The notes under the pieces are model-generated. The model was not told the origin of the DNA, made no database searches, and was given only the letters and a program-made list of their open reading frames with translations. From NCBI RefSeq assembly GCF_014644295.1, contig NZ_BMKK01000008.1, forward strand, positions 124,001 to 188,000: a stretch of DNA of 64,000 bases. Direction: 5' to 3'. The position numbers and the translations under genes are program-made. This document shows, piece by piece, positions 7,863 through 19,800 of this stretch; the stretch's first letter is position 1, and every line of letters begins with the position of its first letter. Source of the DNA: Emticicia aquatilis. GTDB lineage: Bacteria > Bacteroidota > Bacteroidia > Cytophagales > Spirosomataceae.

Positions 7863-10800
7863 ATGAAGAGTTTTCTCCATTCTTTTGCTAAGAAGTTTAT
7901 TGCTGTATCTATTATTTTCAATATCTGTTCAATTACAGCAGTTGCCAGTAGTGGTATTTTTGAGACGTATATAATAGTGCAATCTAATGGAGGTTCTGCT
8001 AATTATTACGATTTGTTTGCTTCCACAGCTAATCCTGATTTTCAAGGGTATAATTTTGGTACATTTTCTTGTACCAATACGCTCGTAATAAAAGGGGGGC
8101 AAAATAAAACTTACAAGAACGGTACGGACGATATTCTGAATGGATATTTATATTATAAAGTTTATAAAAACGGAACAGACCCTAATACTGTAAGTTTTAC
8201 CTCAATTAATCTTGCTTTTGATATAAATTTATCGAATCCAGGTGACCAACAGTGGACAACTTCTACTGCGAATAACAACATTTTGCAGGGATTAGCTGAT
8301 GGAACTTATACTGTGGAGGTTTACTCAAGTGCAGATTTTACGTATAATGGAGGAAGTGGAACGCATTACCAAAATGTAGGTGGAGCTAATTATAAGGCTA
8401 CTTTTACAATTAGTAATCCAATAACGATTATAACGAATCCGATAACTCCGACGGTTTGTTATGGTAGTAATACTACGTTAACTGCCGCTGCAACTGGAAA
8501 TGATGCTTTTATATGGCAAAAACAAAATGGTGCTTCTTGGACAAATGTAAGCAGTGGCTCGTTGGCCAGTGGTGCAACTACTACATTAAATCTTACGAAT
8601 GTAACTACAACAGAAGTATATCGTTGTTTATTTACGAATTGCGGAGGTATCAATACTTTGGCAACGCAAACGGTGACAGTCTCACCACAACGACCAACAA
8701 TTAGTATTCAACCTATTTCGCAGTCAGATTGCGATGGCAACGTTGTTGATTTTAATATTACAGTTTCGGCAGGAAATACGTTTACTTGGCAACGCAAGAA
8801 ACCAACCGATGCTTCCTTTCTTGCGGTTACTGCCACAACGAATTCGGTAATTACGAATACTTCTACTACATCACAATTAAAAGTTAGGAATATCGGTAAT
8901 GCTGAAAATCCACATTTATCACAATATCAGTGCGTTGTAACAGATGCAAATTCTTGTACGAATACAACAAATGTTGCAACTTTATCAGTTAATTCTATTG
9001 GAAATATTGCTGACTCACCGACTATTTGTGAACGAGGAACGACAAGTTTTACAACAACTTTGGTGGGTACATCGACTGCTATAAAATGGCAAAAAGGGAC
9101 AAGTGAAACCGCAGCGGCATCTTATGCTGATTTGACGGATAGTTCTCCTAACATATTAGGTTCGGGAACCACAACTTTATCGTTAGCAAATATTCCTCTA
9201 ACTGATAATAATACATTTTACCGTGTAAGGGCTACTTTTACGACAGTAACCAATAGTGGTAATGGGACTTGTACACAAACTCAGTCGGTGACAGCCGCTA
9301 TTACAGGTAAACTCACTGTAATTGCAGCTCCAACAGCCCCAACAGCAAATAATGTTTCACGCTGTGATGTAGGAACAGTAACACTTTCAGCTACTTCGAC
9401 TTTAGGAACAAACGAAAGTTTTAGATGGTATGATAGTAATGTTTCTACGACGGTTTTGGGAACTAATGCCAGTTATACAACAGCATCGTTAGCAGTTGGT
9501 ACATATACTTATTATTTAAGTGTTTATAATAGTTCAACTACTTGCGAAAGCACTCGTACACCAGTAACCGTTACGGTAAACCCTTTACCAACAATCACGC
9601 TAAGTAACGTTGTGGATATTTGTAATAGTGTCACTACCTTTAGTTTGCCGTTTAGTTTAACAACCAATACTCCCAATCAATATAGTATTTCGGCTGGCAG
9701 TCCTGCTTTAAGTGGGTTTTCGGCAATTTCAAATGCTATTTTAGGAAGTTCGCCAATTAATGTAATTATTCCTGCAAATGCAACGCCTAATACTTATCAG
9801 TTTGTTATTTCTGTAAAAAACTCAACGACCACTTGCGTTTCTTCTAATCAAACTTTTACAGTAAAGATTAATAATACCCCTTCTGCTCCTACTGTAACAA
9901 CGCCAATCAATTATTGCCAAAACGCACCAACGAATGTACTTACGGCTAATGCAAGTGGAACAAACTCTTTGTTATGGTATGGTACAAGTTCAGTAGGGGG
10001 GACATCGAGTTTATCTGCACCGACTCCAAGTTCGAATATAGTCGGTACTACAACTTATTATGTTAGTCAGCTAAGTACAGATAATTGCGAAAGTACCAGA
10101 GCCGGAATTGACGTTATTGTTAATGCTATTCCTGCACCGCCAAGTGCTACCACGGCTATTACATATTGTAAAAATAGTACGGCAACTGCACTTTCCGCTT
10201 CTGCAACAAACTCTAATTCGTTGGTATGGTATGATGAAAATGATAATTTATTGGCCGCTGCACCTACGCCAAGCACAGCATCGGTTGGAACACAAATATT
10301 TAAAGTCAGTCAGAAAAGTCCTTCGCCTGCAAATTGTGAAAGTGCAAAAACTACGATTACTGTAACAGTCAACGATTTACCAGTTGCCCCGACTGTCACA
10401 ACTCCAGTTGGGTATTGTCAGAATGCGACTGCATCGATGCTTTCGGCTACTGCAACAAATTCAAATACATTATTATGGTATGGAACAAGTGCAGTAGGAG
10501 GGACATCGGGTGGAACAGCTCCAACTCCAATTATAACATCGGCAGGAACAACGAGCTATTATGTGAGTCAGAAAGATGCTAATAATTGTGAAAGTACACG
10601 AGCAAAAATTGATGTTGTTGTTACGCCAAGTGTTTCGGCCTCAATTTCGGGTGTGAATGCTTTTTGTATCACTGGCGTTTTGAATAATTCCACAACCATA
10701 ACAACGAATCCTACTGGTGGAAATGGCTCTTATACTTACCAATGGCAAAATTTAGCAGGAAATATTGCTTCGGCTACTTCTCAAAGTTATGATGTAAATA

Positions 10801-13800
10801 GTTCAGTTCAGACGGCTAACTCGGATACATATAGAGTGACCGTTACCTCTGGATACTGTACTGCAACCGCAAGTGTAACTGTTACTAAACAAGGTTGGCT
10901 TGATATTCCGAGTGTTTCTGGCAATACGCCCGATATTTGTGGAACTGGCTCAAAAACCTTGGCAGTTGTAAGTCCAAGTGGTTTTGGTACTTATAAATGG
11001 TTTGCCGATGCTACAACTCTAACGCAATTGACGTCAGGAACAAGTTTTGCTACGCCAAATCTTACTTCAACAACAACATATTATGTGGCTCGTGAACAGC
11101 AAATTACGGCGAATCTCACTTGTCAAACTGCCAGAACCGCCGCTACAATTAATGTAAATACTATACCAGAGACACCAACGATTATTAATTCTGCTAATAA
11201 AACAAGTTTCTGTAGTAGTGAATCGGTTTTTACTCTATCAGTTTCATGTGCTTCGGGAAATGCACAGTATCGCTTAAATAATGGTAGTTGGACAAATGGA
11301 AGTTCGGTTTCAATTACTCCTTCTATCTATACATCTGCAACTACTCTTAATTACGACTTCAAATGTTCATTAAGTGCAAGTTGTGAGAGTACTGTGGCTT
11401 CTAACATTATTGTGATAAATCCTGCTCCAAATGCACCAAGCATTTCGGGCAATACGAGCATTTGCTCTGGAAGTTCAACAACTCTAACTGCAAGTGGTTG
11501 TGCAGGAACAGTTGTTTGGTCGAATGGCACAAGTGCTACGGCCATAACAGTTTCTTCGTCAGGTACATATAATGCAACTTGTATAGTAAGTGGTTGTACG
11601 AGCGTAGCCTCATCAACGCAGACAATCGTGGTAAATACAATTCCTTCAGCCCCAACAGTAACATCAGATGATGCAGATAATATAGTGTGTGCAGGTACAA
11701 ATGTAAAATTAAGCGTAAGTGATTGTGCAGGAACAGTCGTTTGGTCGAATGGCACAAGTGCTACAACAATAATAGTTTCTTCGTCAGGTACATATAATGC
11801 CACTTGTACGGTCAATGCTTGTACGAGTGCAGTTTCATCAACGCAGACGATTGTAGTAAATCAAAATCCTACTATCACACTTGGTTCTATCAATAGTATT
11901 TGCAATGCTGCTACCTTGTTTGATTTACCATACACCTCTACTTCCAATAATCCTGACAAATACAGTTTGACTTCAACAATGCCAGATTTTGTGGTGGTTT
12001 CAGATGCGGCATTCCCAACATCTCCTATTAGTGTAGCCATTCCATCTGGAAAAACGGGGAATTATACTTTTACGCTCAATATAAAGAATAGCACAACTAA
12101 CTGTACAAATTCGCAAACTTTTAGCTTAACTGTTTTACCTGTTTTGCTCGGAGGAATTATAGAGACTTCCTCAAGTACAATTAATTGTTCGGGCTATAAT
12201 GCGGGTGTAATTTCGAGTGTAAGTGCAGCAAGTGGCGGAAAAACTGCTTATGTCTATCAATGGCAATCATCAACAGATAATCAAAATTTCACTGATATTG
12301 CTGGAGAAAATCTTACTACCTATAATCCGCCCGCCATTACACAAACTATGTATTATCGAAGAAAAGTTACCGATGCTTGTGGGGTAGTAGCTTATTCATC
12401 GAATGTGCATCAAATTCAAATTGTATCAGACCCACAGATTACAATTACGGATGTAAGTGACCGAATAATTTGTTCGGGAGGAGTTTTAAATTTGGAAGCA
12501 ACAGTAATTGGTGGTTCGGGAACTTGCACTGCCACTTGGGAGTCAGCGGCAACGCTATCGGGTACTTATTCGGTTGAGCAAACTGGAGGTTTAAGTTTTT
12601 CTAAAACGCTTACTAATGTTGCGTCAAGTCCGTCAGTAAGATATTATAGAGTAAATTATTCGTGTGCTGGAACAGGCTCAAGTGCATGTAATCAATCGGT
12701 TTCGGGTCCGGTAAAAGTTACTGTAAATTATATACCAGCAGCACCAACGGTTTCGGGTAATTCAAGTATTTGTGAAGGTAACTCTACTACCTTGACAGCG
12801 AGTGGGTGTGCAGGTACAGTTACTTGGAGTAATGCTACGGCAGGAAGTACTTTAAGTGTTTCAACAGCTGGTACTTATAGTGCAACGTGTACCGAAAATT
12901 CATGTACGAGTTTATCATCAAATATTCATTCTATCACGGTTAATTCAATTCCTAATGCACCAACAGTAACATCTGATGATGCTGATAATATTGTTTGTGC
13001 TGGAACGAGTATCAAATTAAGTGTAAGTAATTGTGCTGGAACAGTTGTTTGGTCGAATAGTACGAGTGCGACCTCAATAAGTGTTTCATCATCAGGTACT
13101 TATAATGCTATATGCGTAGTAAATGGATGTTCGAGTGTGTCATCTACAACACAAACAGTTGTAGTAAATGCTATTCCATCTGCACCAATAATATCTGGAA
13201 ATACAAGTATTTGTTCTGGAAACTCAACAACTCTTACAGCAAGTGGGTGTTCGGGAATTGTGGTTTGGAATACAGGCGTAACCAGTAGTACATTAAGTGT
13301 CTCAACTGCAGGTACTTATAATGCTACTTGTACTGTAAATGATTGTGTGAGTGTATTTTCACAGACTAAAACAGTTTCTGTAAATTCAATACCAATTGCA
13401 CCCATGATTTCGGGTAATATCAGTTTTTGTGTAGGAGGTTCGACCACACTAACGGCCAATGGATGTGTTGGGGTCATTACTTGGAGTAACGGAGCAACAG
13501 GAAGCACATTAAATGTCTCAACAACAGGAACTTATAGTGCCACATGTACCGAAAATTCATGCACAAGCTTGGCATCTTTGGTACAAACTATAAGCTCAAA
13601 CCCATTACCAACAATCTCGCTGGGAACAATCAGTAGCCTATGCAATACTGTTACGACTTTTGAGCTTCCATTTACTTCACCAACAAATAATCCTGATAAA
13701 TATAACTTGACTTCAACGATGCCAGGCTTTGTGGCAGTTGCTGAAACCAATCTTCCAGCATCTCCAATTTCGGTAACAATTCCAGCAGGTAAAACGGGTA

Positions 13801-16800
13801 ATCAGAATTTTACATTAAACATTAAAAATAGTACGACTGGTTGTGTGGGTACTCAAACTTTCAGTATCAATATTTTACCATCATTAAACGGTGGAAGCAT
13901 AGAAACATCATCAAGCACCATTAACTGCTCGGGTTATAATGCTGGTGTAATTTCGAGTGTAAGTTTAGCCAATGGCGGAAAGTTAGATTATGTGTATCAA
14001 TGGCAAAGCTCAACAGATGGAACGAATTTTACAGATATAATTGGAGCAAATTCAACAACCTATGCCCCACCAGCCTTAACCCAAACGACTTATTACAGAA
14101 GAAAAGTGACTGATGCTTGCGGAGCAGAGGCTTTTTCATCGAACGTGCATCAAATACAAATCGTACCTGACCCACAAATTACAGTTGTAGATGCAAGCGA
14201 CCTCACAATTTGTTCGGGCGGAAATATCAGTATAGATGCCACAGTTATCGGTGGTTCGGGAATATGTACACCAACGTGGCAATCATCAACAACACCATCC
14301 GGAACATACACCAATGAGCAAGTTGGTGGTTTGAATTTCACCGCAACTTTAACAAATAACACAAATATTGCCACTATCAAATACTACCGAGCAATTTATT
14401 CTTGTGCTGGCACAGGTTCGGGTTCATGTAATCAAGGCACATCGGCAGTTGTGAAAGTAACGATTAATCCAAACTCAAGTGTATTGACAATCAGTGGGGG
14501 CGGAACGATTTGTTCGGGGAATAGTACAACCCTAACTGCAAGTGCGTGCAATGGTAGTGTAGTATGGTCAAATGGTGTAACCGCATCGAGTATTTCTGTC
14601 AACTCAGCTGGAACATACACTGCTGTTTGTACAAATAGTTGTGGAACAAGTGCCACCAGTAACGAAGTTGTGGTGAATGTGACGACCATAGCACCGCCGA
14701 CAATATCGGGAACAACGACAGTTTGTGGCGGTCAATCAGCAACTTTAACAGCGAGTGGTTGTGCGGGTACGGTAGTTTGGAGTAATAGTAGTAGTGGCAC
14801 AAGCATCACGGTATCGCCAAGTACAACAACCTCATATACCGCTGTTTGTAACGCAAGCGGATGTACGAGTGTAAACAGTGAGCCAGTAACGGTGACAGTC
14901 GCACCGAGTATAGATTTTACAGTTTCAACAGTTGCAGATTTATGTAATTCATCGACGAGTTTTAGTTTGCCATATTCGCTTATTTTAGGAAGCCCAGACA
15001 AATACAGTTTGACTTCAACGATGGCAGGATTTACGAGTATTACAGATGGAAGTTTAACAGCATCGCCAATTACAGTAACGATTCCATCGGGCCAGACAGG
15101 GACATTTAGTTTTACATTGACTCTCAAAATTAGTTCGACAGGTTGTAGTAAAAGTCAAACTTTCACAGTAACTACTTTACCAGTTTTAATTGGCGGAAGT
15201 ATAGAAATCTCATCAAGCACTATCAACTGCTCGGGTTATAATGCAGGTGTAATATCAAGTGTAAGTTTAGCCAATGGCGGAAAGTTAGATTATGTTTATC
15301 AATGGCAAAGCTCAACAGATGGAACGAATTTTACAGATATAGTTGGAGCAAATTCAACGACCTACGACCCACCAGCCTTAACCCAAACGACTTATTACAG
15401 AAGAAAAGTGACTGATGCTTGCGGAGCAGAGGGCTTTTCGTCGAACGTGCATCAAATACAAATAGTACCTGACCCACAAATTACAGTTGTAGATGCAAGT
15501 GACCGCACAATTTGTTCAGGCGGAAATATTACTTTAGATGCCACAGTCATCGGTGGTTCGGGAACATGTACACCAACGTGGCAATCATCAACGACTCCAT
15601 CGGGAACATACACCAATGAGCAAGTGGGTGGTTTAAATTTCACCGCAACTTTAACAAATAACACAAATATTGCCACTATCAAATACTACCGAGCCATTTA
15701 TGCTTGTGCTGGCACAGGTTCTGGCTCGTGTAATCAGGGTACATCGGCAGTTGTGAAAGTTACGGTAAATCCAATTCCAAATGTCCCGTCAATTACTCCT
15801 GCTTCAGTTGTCATTTGTCCAACCCAGTCCACTACATTGACTGCCAGCGGTTGCAACGGTCTTGTCACTTGGAATGGTGGCCAAACAGGAAGTACGCTAT
15901 CAGTTTCAGAAGTAGGTACTTATGCCGCAACGTGTTCACTAAATAATTGTGTCAGTGCATTAAGTGCGTCGGCTACTGTTACTGTTGCATCAGGAGGAAC
16001 GCCAGTTGCTCCACCTTTGATCAGTGGAACTGCAACTATTTGTAATGGACAATCGACCGTTCTTTTTGCTACAAATTGTGCAGGAGTTGTTTCATGGAGT
16101 AATGGAATGACTGGAACATCAATCAGTGTAAATCCTTCCGCCTCAACTGACTATACTGCTACGTGTTTTGATGGAACTTGCACAAGCAATAGTAGTAATA
16201 AAATCACTGTCACAGTCAATGCTTATCCATCCATTACAACGCATCCTAAAAATGATGCAGATTGTAACGGAAATTCAGTTAGTTTTTCAGTAACTGCTTC
16301 TTCGGTTTCTGGCTATCAATGGCAACGAAAAGTACCGAATGGAGTATTTACAGATATTCCAAATGCTATTTCGAATACGCTAACAGTCAGTAATGTAGGG
16401 AGTTCAACCGACCCTAATCAGACAGAATATCGAGTTGTTTTATCAAACGGAACATGTAGCGTCACTTCCACCGCTGCTGTACTAACTGTAAATTCGGTTG
16501 TAGGAAGTCTCGCTGACCAAACTATTTGTGATGGAGCAAATGCAAGTTTTAGTCTTGGCAACGTTGTGGTTTCGGGTAACATTCAAGGCTACCAATGGCA
16601 AAGACGAGTAGGAACTTCAGGAACTTGGAATGATATAACAGGGGCAACGACCACAACTTTAACTATAAATGCTGCAACTAATACCGATGAGCAGTATTAT
16701 CGTTGTAAAGTGACATTTACGGCAGGAAGTTCAACCTGTGCCAGATATACAACAGAAGATGATTCAAATGGAGCAAAATTGAGTGTTTTGGTTGCTTCAA

Positions 16801-19800
16801 TACCAAATATTGGAGGCATTAATGCGGTATGTTTGGGTAGAAGTACAACCCTAACTGCCAATAATTGTGATGGAGCCATTGCGTGGTCGAGCGGACAAAC
16901 AACTCCATCTATAACAGTTTCGCCTACGAGTAATACATTTTATACAGTCAGTTGTACTTCCTCACAATGTGGCTTTAATGTGAGTTCTGCTCCGTATTTA
17001 GTAACGGTGAATAGCACGCCACAGCCCGAAAACATTACGTATGATGTAATTACACCTGCAACACTCACTTTTGCGGCTCGAATCACTATTCCTAATGCAA
17101 CTCTGATGTGGTATAACCGTGCGTCGGGCGGAACAGGAACTACAACTGCTCCATCATTTACGGCAGTTGGTACTTATTCTTACTGGGTAACACAAACCGA
17201 CCCAATCACAGGTTGTGAAAGTGCCAGATTGCCAATCATTGCCAAAGTTTTAGATTATTTTCATATCACCCAACAACCTACCAATCAAGTGGACTGTAAA
17301 GGTAATTCTGTATTTTTTGGAGTTGTGGCAGTTGGGCCTAATCCTTCATTTACTTATCAATGGCAAAGAAAACGCCCGAACGAACCAGATTTTGTTAATT
17401 TAGTGGAAGAAGGAAACGGAATTAGAGGTTGGTATGCTCGAACGATGGCTGTTTCAAATGTCGGAGATGACAACAATCCCAATCAAACCCAGTATCGTTG
17501 TATTATCAGTAGCGGTGGACAAGTTTTAACCTCCGAAATTTCAACGCTTACGGTCAATTCGCTTACTGGTTCAATGCCAAACTTGGGTATTTGCGTAGGA
17601 AGAAGCAATGAATTTAATCTACAAAACTATTTTACGATTACAGGAAATGTATTGAGTTATCAATGGCAAACTCGCCCAGGTACAAGTGGTGCTTGGACTA
17701 ATTTAAGTGATGGAAATGGGATTTCGGGAAGTACTTCGAGTGCTTTGAAATTTACTAAAGCTACTTACGAGCAAGGAGTTTATTATCGTTGTTTAGTGAA
17801 ATTCAACACGCAGGGTTTTGAGTGTACCGAACCAACCGACGCCGCCAAACTTATTGTGAGTGGTTTTCCACCTGCACCATCAGTTTCCAATGTTTTTTAT
17901 TGTCAAAACTCAAATGCAGTAAGATTAAAAGTTGATAGTCCGACTCAGAATCTTGTTTGGTACTCGCAAGAAACAGAAGGGGCAGGAGCAAGCACTGCTC
18001 CGACGCCAAACACAAGTGTTGCAGGAGTATTCAAATACTATGTTACCAATCGAACTGACGAAGGCTGTGAAAGCCCGAGATCAGTAATCAATGTTGAAGT
18101 TGGGGCATTGCCACCGGCACCAAAAAATACCACAATTACGCCAATCAATGAAGGAAATGTATTGACTTTCTCAGCCGAAGGCACACCAGCTGAAAACCAT
18201 ATTTTACGTTGGTACACATCTCCGACAATCACTACTTTTTCTACAACCGCACCTACATTTTCAGTCGCAGGAACTTATACTCGTTATGTGGCACAAGTTT
18301 CGGCTTTTGGTTGCGTTGGCCCTCGCACTGCCATAACAGCTGCAATAATTCCAAGTTTGAAATTCACTAAACAGCCGCTTTCACAAGCAGATTGTGACGG
18401 AAATTCGGTAACTTTTAGCGTTACGGCCACTGCTCCAAGTGCATTTACTTATCAATGGCAACGCCAAAAACCAAATGAAACAAGTTTTACTGATATAGCG
18501 AACGAAACCTCGGCATCATTAAAAATCAGTAATATTGGAAGCATCACCGACCCGCATTTAACCAAATACCGCTGTATTATTAAAGATGATAAAAATACAG
18601 CAACTTCGGAGGAAGCCGTGCTAACAGTCAATGCAATCGCTGGAATATTACCTACTATGAGTTTGTGTGATGGAAAAGTCAGTAAATTAAGTTTTAGTGG
18701 TCTTACAGTAACAGGAACTGTCGCAGAATATGAATGGCAAAAGAAACAAGGAAGTAGCTATATTGATATTCCAACAAATACGGCTGGAGTTGCAGTTATC
18801 AATGAGATTGGCACTTACCGTGGTAAAATCAGTTTTGTTGTTGATAAAAACACTACTTGTAGTCGAAATACTGATGATTTGAAAGTAGAGGTAAAACCAA
18901 CACCAGCAGCTCCGCAAGTAAGTAATCAGAATGTTTGTTTGAATACGCCATTTGACATCACAAAGGCCGTTAATGCCAACAATAATTTGCTTTGGTATGA
19001 ATCTGCTGTTGATACGACCGCTGATAAAACCACTCCCAAAGTAGATGTTAGTAAACTTGGCAAAGTAAGCTATTTTGTGAGCCAAATATCAGCATTTGGC
19101 TGCGAAAGTGAGCGAAAATCGTTTGATGTGGTGGTTTCTGCAATTCCCGAAAAACCAATTACAAGCGATTTGACATATTGTCGAAATGCTCCAAGTTTTG
19201 CACTTACGGCTACTACTTCTTCTCAAAACCAAGTGGTTTGGTATGCTTCACTAACAGCCAAAGATGCCTTTACTCAAACCCCCACACCAAACACTAAACT
19301 TGATGGCGAAACCATTTATTTTGCTGTCACTAAAAGTGTCGCAGGCTGTGAAAGTGAGCGAGTTCCACTCAAAGTTTCGGTTTCGCCTTGTATTGCTAAT
19401 TTTACTAATAATTTTAATAATTGCCTACAAGTATCAGCCGATAGCGTGAAAGGAAATCAATGGTTTGACCTTTATGATGCTGCGGGACGCTTATACGCTT
19501 CTGTCAACCCCAATGGATTAAATTTAGGCAAGGTTTCAATCTCGATTCGTCACTACGGGCGAGGCAGTGCGGCTATTCCGACCACAAAAAATGAAACAAA
19601 GTTGATGGCTCGTTATGTAGATTTTCAGAGTTCAGTCTTAGACGAGTTTCCTACGCCAGTTTCACTACGTGTTTATTATTTGAATGAAGAACTGAGCGAG
19701 TACAAAACCGCCACAAACCTACCGAATCTTACCATTAATGATTTCAATATCGTGCATTATGATGGTGTCAGAGAAGACTGTGGATTTGAGAATAATGACA

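Noticed and set aside
11351-15682. Several open frames of 60-154 codons antisense to the giant gene
   Set aside because: They mirror the repetitive Ig-like coding sequence, have no start context or promoter, and repeat with the same period as the sense repeats.
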